Assembly (NCBI GenBank): GCA_004556055.1
Contig: SFIW01000041.1
Span: forward strand, 1 to 20,098
Direction of reading: 5' to 3'
Origin: Planctomycetaceae bacterium
GTDB taxonomy: Bacteria > Planctomycetota > Planctomycetia > Pirellulales > Thermoguttaceae
Length of the DNA stretch: 20,098 nucleotides
A program made the translations under genes and the position numbers. Under the pieces are notes generated by a model that saw nothing but the letters and a program-made list of their open reading frames with translations, was not told the origin of the DNA and searched no databases. Shown here one piece after another: positions 7,156-15,330 of this stretch. How positions within the stretch are numbered: the first letter of the stretch is position 1; each line of letters starts with the position of its first letter.

Positions 7156-8598
7156 TCAGTCGGCGTACCAGGCGTTGGATTCGAAGTTGACGGCGAAGGA
7201 ATCGAGGGTTTCGTCAACCTTCACGTTGTTTTCGAGGGTTTCCCAAGGATTGACGAGGACGCCGCCGGTGACGGAGACGACGCCGTTTCCAGCGCGACGC
7301 GCGAGGGAGTCGCTAGCGACCTGAGCGGGAACGGCAAGCGCGGGAATCTGCGTGGCGCCGGTGAGTTCGGTCAACTGGCAACCGGCCTTCTTCTGGAGAT
7401 TTTCGCGATAGATCAGGGCGGCGACGAGAGCGACGTCCATGCATCCGCGCGCTTCCGCGAAGATGGGTTCAGCCTTCGCGATATCGTCGTAGCGTTCGTT
7501 CATTCTTTCGGCGAACTTTTCAGCGACCGCGTCGCGCTTCGCGCTAACCTGACGTTCGCCAGCAGCCGTGAAGTATTCGCGTTCCGTCATGACGTTGACG
7601 CTCGCTTCGGAAAGCTTCCAGACGTTCGCGTCGGCGTTGCGGTAGACCGTGTCGTACTTGGGTTCCATCCAGAAACGTTGAGCGTAAGCGCTCTTGGAAC
7701 CGGGACGAATCATGCTGAAGTAGCTCTTGAAGTTCTTGACGTTGATTTCATCGAAACCAAGGGAAACTCTCTTGAGACGATAGTCGGCGGCGACGAGGAC
7801 GTTCGCCATGCGGCTGTCGGCGGGAATACCGGTAAGGGTCACGTTCATGTTGCCCATCGCGGCGACGTTAAGTTCGGGATTCGCGCGATTCGGAAGAGCG
7901 GCAAGACGAGCGAGAGCTTCCTGGCTGGGGTCGATCGAGCAGGAGATGAGTTCGTGATTATCGGCGGTCAACGCGCGCATCGCGACGATCAAGTCTTCGA
8001 GCTGATAGACGGGCTTGCCGGATTTTGCGCCGACGATCGAGCCGTTCTCGGCGACGGTCCACGGTTCGGCGGAACCGACAAGATAAATATCGTTCGCTTC
8101 AGGATCGGCGACAACGTAATCGACGGAAGTCAAACCGCCAAGGTAACGAACGGCGTCGGCGACTTTTAGATTATTCTCGGCGCTTTCCTTGAGAATCGCG
8201 TCAATGCGCTTGAGGGAGATCTTACGCGCGTCGGAAGGCTTGCTCAAATCTTCCGGAATCGCTTCCATTTGCGCGAGAATTTCGGCGGTCGACGCTTGCA
8301 ATTCGCCTTGCGTGGCGTTGCGAAGGATTCGATTGGCGTCGATCATCACGCCGCCGACGCTACTGCGGTAGCCGTAACGATAGTAGTCGTTATCGTAGTC
8401 GCTGCTATTGTTGTTATTATTATTGTTGTTATTGTTATTATTATTGTTGTTATTATTGTTGTTGTTATTGTTATTATTGTTGTTGTTCGCGCACATCCCT
8501 TGCGGGGTCAAGCAAGCTAAAAGTCCAAGCAGAAGGAACGTGCAAAGCGCCGTTCTAGCGACGCGGAACGTCGAGGTCGTGATGTGGTTAAGTTTCAT
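7156..8598 (-). CDS. Exported DUF1598-like protein with a 27-residue poly-asparagine tract
   Basis: The protein is 480 residues, start ATG at 8598 with AGAGGA about 7 bases upstream. The N-terminus has a basic region and a long hydrophobic core (ALCTFLLLGLLAC). LLAC at 26-29 could be a lipobox, making it a lipoprotein; otherwise signal peptidase I might cut after MCA at 37. Residues 38-64 are 27 consecutive Asn, then a Ser/Asp/Tyr-rich stretch (SSDYDNDYYRYGYRSS). The globular part (GGVMIDANRILRN..., residues ~80-480) resembles DUF1598, a domain I associate with planctomycetes and with no known function; I judge this from pattern, not a search. The Asn run probably acts as a flexible or surface linker between the membrane/signal region and the globular part. 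It is flanked by its own terminator and about 500 non-coding bases upstream, so it is probably monocistronic. Confidence 0.85.
   Translation of the reverse strand: MKLNHITTSTFRVARTALCTFLLLGLLACLTPQGMCANNNNNNNNNNNNNNNNNNNNNNNNNNNSSDYDNDYYRYGYRSSVGGVMIDANRILRNATQGELQASTAEILAQMEAIPEDLSKPSDARKISLKRIDAILKESAENNLKVADAVRYLGGLTSVDYVVADPEANDIYLVGSAEPWTVAENGSIVGAKSGKPVYQLEDLIVAMRALTADNHELISCSIDPSQEALARLAALPNRANPELNVAAMGNMNVTLTGIPADSRMANVLVAADYRLKRVSLGFDEINVKNFKSYFSMIRPGSKSAYAQRFWMEPKYDTVYRNADANVWKLSEASVNVMTEREYFTAAGERQVSAKRDAVAEKFAERMNERYDDIAKAEPIFAEARGCMDVALVAALIYRENLQKKAGCQLTELTGATQIPALAVPAQVASDSLARRAGNGVVSVTGGVLVNPWETLENNVKVDETLDSFAVNFESNAWYAD
8407..8487 (-). repeat. 81-bp coding triplet repeat encoding 27 Asn
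   Basis: Every triplet is AAC or AAT on the coding strand; I count 13 AAT and 14 AAC in irregular order. It is therefore not a pure trinucleotide microsatellite. The irregular synonymous mix suggests the amino-acid run is retained by selection or is old. Confidence 0.95.
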
Positions 8599-8995
8599 TT
8601 TAGTCCTCTATCAGGTTCTTTTATCATCGCGTCGCGCGCGAAACAACTGTCGATTAACCGCGCCGACGCGTCCCGCGTCGATAGCGCGCGCGCCGTTCAC
8701 GTCAGTCGGCGCGCCGCGCATACGCCCTTATGACCCAAAGTATGCGCGAGTCAAGCACGTATAGGCCTATTACGCTTCTTGTCGGTAGGCCATACTACTT
8801 AACTATCTTAAAAGATTAACCTGGAGCCCGGCCAGACGCAAGTATATTCCCAAAAAAAATTCCCTTTTTTCACAACTTTTTCTAAAAAGACTTTACTAAT
8901 CGTCTCATTCGTTTTTTCCCCTTCAAAACGTCTCTTTTTACTACGTCTCTTTTGCATAATCTTTCCCAAAAATTCATGAGTCGACGAGATTTTCT
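8599..8995. other. Long non-coding divergent region with inverted repeats and a pyrimidine-rich block
   Basis: No convincing gene lies between the divergent starts at 8598 and 9098. The left half (8640-8770) is G+C-rich with several dyads: CGACGCG-TCC-CGCGTCG (8664-8680), a GGCGCGCC palindrome (8708-8715), the 9-bp inverted repeat at 8715-8748 and the palindrome ATAGGCCTAT (8761-8770) followed by another TAGGCC at 8786. The right half (~8850-8995) is strongly pyrimidine-rich on the plus strand with long T and C runs. A weak minus-strand promoter for 8598 (TTGTTT at 8646-8641, TAAAAG at 8623-8618) is possible. The region could hold operators for both genes or a small RNA. Confidence 0.6.
8715..8748. 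repeat. Perfect 9-bp inverted repeat
   Basis: CGCGCATAC (8715-8723) is the exact reverse complement of GTATGCGCG (8740-8748), with a 16-base spacer. There is no T run on either side, so it is not an intrinsic terminator. A protein-binding dyad or an RNA hairpin in the leader of the minus-strand gene are both possible. Confidence 0.7.
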
Positions 8996-9024
8996 TTGAC
9001 CGCGCCATGCAATTTTGTTAGAAT
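8996..9024 (+). promoter_or_regulatory. Near-consensus sigma70 promoter for the 9098-12349 gene
   Basis: TTGACC (8996-9001), exactly 17 bases, TAGAAT (9019-9024): 5 of 6 matches at each hexamer. The leader to the ATG at 9098 is about 65 bases. Confidence 0.8.
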
Positions 9025-9097
9025 AATTACAGTACGTTAATAAGTGTGCGCTTTAACCGCCTTGAAGCGCATTTTAACCCATACAGAGGATCGACTT

Positions 9098-12000
9098 ATG
9101 AAAAAACTCCTGTATGCGTTCGCGTTCTTCGCGGCGCTCCTCTTGTGCGTTGAAACGCAAGCGCGGCAATTTCCAGGCAACGACAACGATCGCCCAATGA
9201 ACACCATAGAATCGGTTCGTCGCGCGATTAACGATATGATAACGCAGTTTGGCGACGATTACGCCGACGGCGAGGCTTATCTAGAAGAGCTTGACGCGCT
9301 CGAAAAAGAAGAGCCCAAAGACGCAGCGTGGGAAGAACGTTTCGCCGCGTTTCGCCGAAAGGCGCTCCTCGCGCTCCCCGAACTCGACGACCTCGAACTC
9401 GTCGTCGTAAGAACCAATCGTCTCCCTGCCGTCGGCGACGACTTCATGACGATCGACAAAGTCTCCAAAGGCGGGTGGAACGCGCAACTCGGGATCCTCT
9501 CAAATCTTCGCGATCCCGAACCGACCTTCACGACGATTTATCAGCCCGAAAACGGACGCCCGATCCTTGAGCCCGAACTTAATTGGGACGGCGAACGCGT
9601 CATGTTCACAAGCGTCTCGGAAGAGAACAAACGCTGGGCGATCTTCGAAATCAACGTCGACGGAACCGGACTCAAAACGCTCTCCCCGACCGATCAGCCC
9701 GACGTCGACTTCTTCGACTCATGCTATACCCCCGAAGGGAAAGTCGTCGCCTGCTCCAACGCGGGTAAACAAGGCTTGCCGTGCATCAACGGTTCCGACC
9801 CGATGGCGAATATCTACCTCATCGATCCGGAAAACAAGAAGGTGCGCCAACTTACCTTCGAACAAGACTCCGACTGGCATCCGACCCCGTTGAAGAATGG
9901 GCGCATAATGTATTTGCGCTGGGAATACAGCGATATTATGCATTATTACAGCCGCATCCTCTTCCACATGAATCCGGACGGTACGAACCAAGCGGAACTC
10001 TACGGTTCCGGCTCCCTCTTCCCGACCGCCTTCAAACACGCGCGCGAGTTCCCCGATTCCTCCAAGATCGTCGGTATCGGCTCCGGACACCATGGACGCG
10101 GCGACACCGGTCGTCTTCTCATCATCGATCCGACGATCGCGCGAAAATACCCCTTCCGCTATCGTCCGACCAGTCTCGAATGGGGTCCTGAAAACACCCA
10201 ATTCGACGCGCATCCCGACGTTCTTCCCGCCGAACAAACCGGTTTCGTCGCCGAAATTCCCGGCTACGGACGCGACGTCGTCGGAAACGTTCTCGACATG
10301 CAGTCGACAGGCCTCAAGTACAACTTTACTTTCCCCTATCCTCTTTGCGAAAACTATATCCTCGTCAACTGCGAAATTGACGGCGATCCCGGAACTTACG
10401 GGCTCTACCTTGTCGACACGTTCGACAACATGACCCCCATTAGCGTCGTCAAGGGTGAAGGATACTTCTTCCCGACGCCTCTCGTCGAACGCGATCTTCC
10501 TCCCGTCCTTCCGAACCGCGTTGAAGAAGGCTCCAAAGAAGCGACCGTATTCATCACCGACGTTTACAACGGCTTAGGCACGAAAGACGTTCCGCGCGGC
10601 GAAATCGTCGGCCTCAAGCTCTTCGCGTATCACTTCGCGTACCTCCATACCGGCGGTCACGAGTCTGTCGGCGTTCAAAGCAGCTGGGATATCAAACGCC
10701 TTCTCGGATACGTTCCCGTCGAAGAGGACGGTTCCGCGTTCTTCAAGATTCCCGCCAACACGCCGATTTCGATCCAACCGGTCGACAAGAACGGCGCGGC
10801 GATCCAACTCTTCCGAAGCTGGTTTGTCGGTATGCCCGGCGAAAACGCGAGCTGCAACGGCTGTCACGAATCTCAGCTCGACGCCACCCAGTCCGTTTTG
10901 ACGATGGCGTCGCGTCGCGAACCGAGCGAAATCCAAGATTACCTCGGCCCCGCGCGTCCCATTACCTTTGAACTTGATCTCTACCACCGCGTCGTCAAGA
11001 AATATTGCATCGGTTGCCACGACGGCTCCAAAGACGATCGTCCTTCCTTCGCCGACGCGAAATCCGCTTACGACAATATCCATCCCTTCGTCCGTCGTCC
11101 CGGCCCCGAAACCGATATGGACGTCCTTCCCCCTTACGAATACCACGCGTCGACAAGCGAACTCCTCCAAATGCTCGAAAAAGGACATTACGGAGTTAAA
11201 ATCGACGACGAAGCGTATCGTCTAATCGTCAACTGGATCGACTTTAACGCTCCGTGGCGCGGCAAATGGGGGAACGAACAAGAGTCGAAGCGTCGTCTCG
11301 AACTCTCCGAACTCTACGCGGATTCCGCCGCGGTCGACGTCGAATCTGAATACGACGTCCTCCTAAACGAACGCCGCGCTATGCCCGCGCCCGAGTTCGT
11401 CAAGCCCGAAAAGACTCCCGAGCGCAAAGACGATCTCGGCTCCGCCTGGGCCTTCGACGAAGCGACCGCGAAAGAACTCCAAAAGCAGGCGCTCGACGGC
11501 GGCGCGGAGACCAAATCGGTCGAACTCGCTCCCGGCGTCAATATCGAATTCGTCCGCATCCCTGCGGGCCAGTTCGTCATGGGTTCTCTCGACGGATGCA
11601 TGGACGAATATCCTCGCGCCGTCGTCGCGATCGACAAGCCTTTCTGGATGAGCAAAACGGAAGTCACCAACGCGCAATACGAAGTCTACGATCCAGAGCA
11701 CGACACGCGTTATATCGAAGAACACGGCAAAGACCACATCGTTCCCGGTTATATAGCGAACCATCCGAATCAGCCGGTCGCGCGCGTGAGCTGGAACGAA
11801 GCGCAGCGCTTCGTCGAATGGCTCCGTACGGAAAAGGGCGTCAACGCCTCGCTCCCGACGGAAGCGCAGTGGGAATGGGCCGCGCGCGCGGGGAGCGCCG
11901 AAAAGTTCTACTTTGGACCTTTCGAGGCGGACTTCTCGAAGTACGCGAACCTCGCGGACGCGGATCGTCGAAGACTCTACACGACGTGGGAAAACGGCGC

Positions 12001-12349
12001 GACGATTCACGTGCGTCATAATTACCCCGAAAATAGCGTCTTCCCGCTACGCGACGATCGTTTCACCGACCGCTGGTTCATCGTCGATTACGTCGCTCAA
12101 AATCTCCCCAACGCGTGGGGGCTCTACGACATGATCGGCAACGTCGCCGAGTGGACGCGAACCGATTATAAAGCGTATCCTTACAACGACGCGGACGGGC
12201 GCAACTCCCTCGACGCCAAGGAGCGTAAAACCGCTCGCGGCGCGTCCTGGGCCGATCGTCCCAAGATCGCCGGAAGCTCTTTCCGCCAGGGGTATCTCCC
12301 GTGGCAGAAGGTGCATAACGTCGGAATCCGTCTCGTAATTGAAGACTAA
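9098..12349 (+). CDS. Secreted PD40 propeller / di-CxxCH haem / SUMF1-EgtB domain protein
   Basis: The start is the ATG at 9098, with AGAGGA 7 bases upstream, giving 1083 residues. Signal peptide MKKLLYAFAFFAALLLCVETQA, likely cut after A22, so it is periplasmic or extracellular. Residues ~140-480 contain PD40/TolB-like blades (ELNWDGERVMFTS, EINVDGTGLKTLSP, HMNPDGTNQAELYG). Next comes a region like the middle domain of hydrazine synthase alpha subunits and their planctomycete relatives, with two haem c motifs: CNGCH at 586-590 and CIGCH at 637-641. The C-terminal ~270 residues (from ~811, IPAGQFVMGS, LPTEAQWEWAARAG, IGNVAEWT) are an FGE-sulfatase/SUMF1/EgtB/PvdO fold. The paired cysteines of formylglycine-generating enzyme are absent at the RGASWADRPKIAGSSFRQGY position, so sulfatase activation is unlikely. 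The role is unknown: probably electron transfer or redox chemistry in the envelope. Related fusions are known in Planctomycetes; hydrazine synthesis should not be inferred. Confidence 0.88.
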   Translation: MKKLLYAFAFFAALLLCVETQARQFPGNDNDRPMNTIESVRRAINDMITQFGDDYADGEAYLEELDALEKEEPKDAAWEERFAAFRRKALLALPELDDLELVVVRTNRLPAVGDDFMTIDKVSKGGWNAQLGILSNLRDPEPTFTTIYQPENGRPILEPELNWDGERVMFTSVSEENKRWAIFEINVDGTGLKTLSPTDQPDVDFFDSCYTPEGKVVACSNAGKQGLPCINGSDPMANIYLIDPENKKVRQLTFEQDSDWHPTPLKNGRIMYLRWEYSDIMHYYSRILFHMNPDGTNQAELYGSGSLFPTAFKHAREFPDSSKIVGIGSGHHGRGDTGRLLIIDPTIARKYPFRYRPTSLEWGPENTQFDAHPDVLPAEQTGFVAEIPGYGRDVVGNVLDMQSTGLKYNFTFPYPLCENYILVNCEIDGDPGTYGLYLVDTFDNMTPISVVKGEGYFFPTPLVERDLPPVLPNRVEEGSKEATVFITDVYNGLGTKDVPRGEIVGLKLFAYHFAYLHTGGHESVGVQSSWDIKRLLGYVPVEEDGSAFFKIPANTPISIQPVDKNGAAIQLFRSWFVGMPGENASCNGCHESQLDATQSVLTMASRREPSEIQDYLGPARPITFELDLYHRVVKKYCIGCHDGSKDDRPSFADAKSAYDNIHPFVRRPGPETDMDVLPPYEYHASTSELLQMLEKGHYGVKIDDEAYRLIVNWIDFNAPWRGKWGNEQESKRRLELSELYADSAAVDVESEYDVLLNERRAMPAPEFVKPEKTPERKDDLGSAWAFDEATAKELQKQALDGGAETKSVELAPGVNIEFVRIPAGQFVMGSLDGCMDEYPRAVVAIDKPFWMSKTEVTNAQYEVYDPEHDTRYIEEHGKDHIVPGYIANHPNQPVARVSWNEAQRFVEWLRTEKGVNASLPTEAQWEWAARAGSAEKFYFGPFEADFSKYANLADADRRRLYTTWENGATIHVRHNYPENSVFPLRDDRFTDRWFIVDYVAQNLPNAWGLYDMIGNVAEWTRTDYKAYPYNDADGRNSLDAKERKTARGASWADRPKIAGSSFRQGYLPWQKVHNVGIRLVIED

Positions 12350-12364
12350 ACGATTCCCTAATTT

Positions 12365-12391
12365 GCGCGCGAGAATCTTTTTCCCGCGCGC
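12365..12391 (+). terminator. Possible terminator after the large haem protein
   Basis: GCGCGCG (12365-12371) pairs with CGCGCGC (12385-12391), loop of 13 bases that itself contains five T. The downstream tail (CTCTTCGTTATTTTCC) is only moderately T-rich, so termination may be partial and allow read-through to 12425. Confidence 0.45.
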
Positions 12392-12424
12392 CTCTTCGTT
12401 ATTTTCCTACATCTAATTAAGACT

Positions 12425-13336
12425 ATGGCGCTTGAAATCGAATACAAAGGACAACGTCGCGTCGTCGACTCCACAGAGCTTTTTCGTCTTGCAATGAAAG
12501 GCGAAATCAGCCCCACAACGCGATTGTGGTTGAACGGTACGGAAAGCGTTTGCGGCAAGGTTCGCGGACTCGTCTTTGGCAACGGCCAAACGGCGTCGGC
12601 TCCGCAGGGCACGCCCACGCCCTATCCGCGCGTCTCAACGCCGTATCTCGACTACATGATCGGTGGCGGCTCCACCCCCTTCGTTATTTGTTACCTCAAC
12701 GCCGGCGCCGCGCTCTATAGCGGCGCGGGGGGACGCGTCTGGGCGAAGGGGCCGATCCGATTTGACACAAGAGCTAGAGGCGGATTTATGGCGTCTTTTG
12801 AACGTTGGCTCTCCGGAGAAACCTTTTTCATGACGCGATATGTCGCGCAGGGGCCTGCGGAAATCGCCTTCTCGACTCCCCTCCCCGGAAGTATCACGGC
12901 AAGGGTTCTCCGCGACGGCGAGTCGATCATTTGCCAACAGGGGTCGTTCCTTGCCGCCTCGATCAGCGTTTCCCTAAACGTTCATTATCAGGACAGTCTC
13001 GCGACGGGTCTCTTTGGCGGCGAAGGATTCGTAATGCAACGCATCACCGGACCGGGAGTCGTCTTCCTAGAGCTAGACGGCGGCGCGTACGAATATATAC
13101 TCCAACCAGGGGAACGGCTCGTCTGCGACACGGGTTCGCTCGCGTGGATGGACGAGTCGTGTAAAATGACGGTTCAATCGGTCAGCGGTTTAAATAACGT
13201 TGCTTTCGGCGGCGAAGGCTTCTTCGACACGGTCATCACTGGGCCAGGCCGAGTCACCCTTCAATCGATGAGCATCCAAACGATGGCGAAAACGTTGGCG
13301 CCGATTATCGGCAGATTGCTCCCCCATAGACGATAG
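12425..13336 (+). CDS. AIM24 family (TIGR00266-type) protein with N-terminal GYF_2-like domain
   Basis: The protein is 303 residues. The first ~50 (LEIEYKGQRRVVDSTELFRLAMKGEISPTTRLWLNG, read in pieces) resemble the GYF_2/DUF4339-type module often fused to bacterial membrane or regulatory proteins, though the GYF aromatic signature is weak. The rest is the AIM24 beta-helix-like repeat fold: ICYLNAGAALYSGAGG, SGETFFMTRYVAQGPAEIAF, GLFGGEGFVMQRITGPG, and a final FGGEGFFDTVITGPGRVTLQSM. No signal peptide is evident. AIM24 is named from a yeast mitochondrial protein; the bacterial members have no established biochemical function. The gap from the preceding gene is 75 bases with a possible weak terminator, and 47 bases separate it from the amidase. 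The Shine-Dalgarno is weak (TTAAGACT before ATG). Confidence 0.85.
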   Translation: MALEIEYKGQRRVVDSTELFRLAMKGEISPTTRLWLNGTESVCGKVRGLVFGNGQTASAPQGTPTPYPRVSTPYLDYMIGGGSTPFVICYLNAGAALYSGAGGRVWAKGPIRFDTRARGGFMASFERWLSGETFFMTRYVAQGPAEIAFSTPLPGSITARVLRDGESIICQQGSFLAASISVSLNVHYQDSLATGLFGGEGFVMQRITGPGVVFLELDGGAYEYILQPGERLVCDTGSLAWMDESCKMTVQSVSGLNNVAFGGEGFFDTVITGPGRVTLQSMSIQTMAKTLAPIIGRLLPHRR

Positions 13337-13383
13337 TAAAATACCTTTTCCCATCATCGCGTCATTCTGTAAAGGTCACCGTT

Positions 13384-14061
13384 ATGAAAAGCAAACTCTT
13401 TACCGCGTTTTCGTTCGCGCTCCTTCTCTCTCTGGCGTTCGCTTTCAGCGCCAACGCGCAAGACGCCCCTAAAACGCAACTTCCGAAGTTCAAGAAGAAC
13501 GCTCTTTCCCTCTATCTGAGCCCCTCCAACCAGATTCGCAACATCGGTTTCGGCGAATATGGTTCCGAAAAGCAACGGATGAACGAAGTCGCCGACGTCA
13601 TGGTTCCGATCCTCGAAAAGCAAGGGATCAAAGTTTACCGCAACGATCCGGAAAAGAGCATCCGCGACTACACCGCCGAGGCGAACAAGTATAACGCCGA
13701 CCTCTACTTGGCGGTTCATTCAAACGCTTTCAACGGTAAAGCGCGCGGAACGGAGGTCTATTGCCACCGCAAGGGAGGCGAAGGCGAACGTTTCGCGAAG
13801 CTCATTAACGAGGAACTTCTCAAGATCTATAGCGGCCCTAATCGCGGCGTTCGCGAAAGTTGCAATCGTTACGGCGAAGGGAAGCCGATGCACGAGCCGG
13901 CGGCGTCGAATATGCCCGCGTGTCTCGTCGAAATCGCCTTCCACGACAATGAAGAAGACGGAAACTGGATCATTGCGAACATCGATGAAATCGCGCTCGC
14001 GCTCTCGCGCGCCGTCCTCCTTCATTTCGCGCAGGAACATCCCGATCAGCTCCTTAAATGA
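13384..14061 (+). CDS. Secreted N-acetylmuramoyl-L-alanine amidase (Amidase_3 type), atypical zinc site
   Basis: This protein probably cuts the bond between MurNAc and L-alanine in peptidoglycan. It is 225 residues, start ATG at 13384 with AAGG about 10 bases upstream. Signal peptide MKSKLFTAFSFALLLSLAFAFSANA, cut before QDAPK. The catalytic domain spans ~40-220. The usual first zinc-ligand motif DPGHGG is replaced by LSPSNQ (45-50). The other family elements are present: E62 (YGSEKQRMNEVAD), H112 in LAVHSNA, and the catalytic glutamate E183 in CLVEIAFHDN. The SPSNQ form, with RNDP and AFHDNEEDGNWI, resembles a variant I know from clostridial and phage-type amidases, so horizontal acquisition is possible. 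No cell-wall-binding domain is present. Whether it binds zinc with Q50 or N49 in place of His, or has lost activity, cannot be told from sequence. Confidence 0.85.
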   Translation: MKSKLFTAFSFALLLSLAFAFSANAQDAPKTQLPKFKKNALSLYLSPSNQIRNIGFGEYGSEKQRMNEVADVMVPILEKQGIKVYRNDPEKSIRDYTAEANKYNADLYLAVHSNAFNGKARGTEVYCHRKGGEGERFAKLINEELLKIYSGPNRGVRESCNRYGEGKPMHEPAASNMPACLVEIAFHDNEEDGNWIIANIDEIALALSRAVLLHFAQEHPDQLLK

Positions 14062-14100
14062 GCGTTTTATTCACTCTAAAATCATTAAACAAAATCAGAT

Positions 14101-15315
14101 ATGAAAATAGCCTATTTAACCGCCGGCGTACCCACGACAAGCGCGACTCTCTATTGGAAAATGCGTTTTCTTGTGGGCGACCCCGCCGCGGTGATCGAAT
14201 TTGACGAAGACCGTACCTTCCCCGAAGCGAAGAAATCGACGAACGCCCTCTCTCCTAAAAAGCCGGGGCGCACTCGACTTCTGATCTTACGCGACATTGA
14301 AAACGAACGCGCCGCAAGCCGCGCCGCCGCCGATTTCGTCGCATGCCCCGCCGACTTCACCCCTGAAGGCGGCCTCTCCGGCGACCGTGAAATCGCCACG
14401 GCGCAAGGCGTCGCGGAAGCGTGTCGCCGCGCGGGAGTGGAACGGATCGTCTCCGACCGCACCCTTCCCCTCGTGTACGTCTCCGCTCTCGCCGACGCAG
14501 GTATCGAATGTAAATGCGACGTCTGGCGCGGCGTGTTGGAACGTCGCGCCAAGGACGAAACGGAACTCGGTTATATACGCGAAGCGCAACTCGCGACGGA
14601 AGAGGCGATTCGTCTTGCCTGCAAGCGTATTGCGACCGCGACCGCCGACGACCAAGGACGTCTTGTCGCGCTCGACGGCGAACTTCTCACTTCGGATAAT
14701 ATGCGCGCGTTCATCGACCGCACGCTTCTCGATATGAAATATCAGAACGTGCCGTCGATCGTCGCGGGTAAGAAAGACGGCGGCGATTGTCATAATTACG
14801 GTTCCGGATACCTCTATACGGGAGAACCGATCATCGTCGACGTTTTCCCGATGAGTAAAACGACGCTCTATAACGGAGACTGCACGCGCACGGTCGTGCA
14901 CGGAATCATCTCCCCCGAATACAAGAGGATGACGGAGGCGATTTGCGCGGCGAAAGCGGCGGCGATGAGCACGATCCGCGCGGGCGTCACCGGCGAGGAC
15001 GTCCATCGCGCCACGATCGAAGCGCTCGAAGCGTACGGATACGGGTACGCCGCGCCGGGTACGGAGGAGGCGGAGAATTATCCGCGTCTTACGCACGGGA
15101 CGGGGCACGGGCTCGGTTTGTCGATTCACGAGCCGCCTCTTCTCGATTTCCGCGGGCCCGAGCTGGTGGTCGGCGACGTCGTGTCGGTCGAACCGGGGCT
15201 TTACGACAAGCGCCTCGGCGGTATTCGGTCGGAAGATATCGTCGCCGTCACGGAAACAGGCTGCGTCAATCTGGGCAATCCGCTTCCCGAAACGTTGGAC
15301 TGGCTCGACGTTTAA
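14101..15315 (+). CDS. M24 family metallopeptidase (Xaa-Pro aminopeptidase-like)
   Basis: A cytoplasmic di-metal peptidase of the pita-bread fold that most likely removes N-terminal residues before proline. It is 404 residues with no signal peptide. The N-terminal ~160 residues form the creatinase-like domain. The catalytic domain has all five metal ligands: D247 and D260 in VDVFPMSKTTLYNGDCTRT, H336 in THGTGHGLGLSIHE, E364 in VEPGLY and E378 in RSEDIV, with H343 as likely catalytic histidine. The two aspartates are 13 apart rather than the usual 11, a variant I have seen in the VD-FP-S-K-T-GD subgroup. The ATG at 14101 has no visible Shine-Dalgarno. It follows the amidase by 39 bases and probably shares its transcript. 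Transcription likely ends at the hairpin at 15344-15379. Confidence 0.9.
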   Translation: MKIAYLTAGVPTTSATLYWKMRFLVGDPAAVIEFDEDRTFPEAKKSTNALSPKKPGRTRLLILRDIENERAASRAAADFVACPADFTPEGGLSGDREIATAQGVAEACRRAGVERIVSDRTLPLVYVSALADAGIECKCDVWRGVLERRAKDETELGYIREAQLATEEAIRLACKRIATATADDQGRLVALDGELLTSDNMRAFIDRTLLDMKYQNVPSIVAGKKDGGDCHNYGSGYLYTGEPIIVDVFPMSKTTLYNGDCTRTVVHGIISPEYKRMTEAICAAKAAAMSTIRAGVTGEDVHRATIEALEAYGYGYAAPGTEEAENYPRLTHGTGHGLGLSIHEPPLLDFRGPELVVGDVVSVEPGLYDKRLGGIRSEDIVAVTETGCVNLGNPLPETLDWLDV

Positions 15316-15330
15316 GGACGAAGCGTTAAA

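Noticed and set aside
8269..8764. Plus-strand frames encoding poly-Val/Ile and poly-Leu over the Asn tract
   Set aside because: They are complementary readings of the AAC/AAT repeat of the exported protein and have no start signals.
8808..9008. 66-codon Lys-rich frame on the minus strand in the long gap
   Set aside because: No Shine-Dalgarno before its ATG. It overlaps the near-consensus promoter of the 9098 gene, and its Lys richness follows from the pyrimidine-rich plus strand. A real small gene is not excluded.
9098..12349. Reading the large protein as a sulfatase-activating enzyme or as hydrazine synthase
   Set aside because: The FGE cysteines are missing, and haem plus propeller alone does not imply hydrazine synthesis; no other anammox genes are visible.
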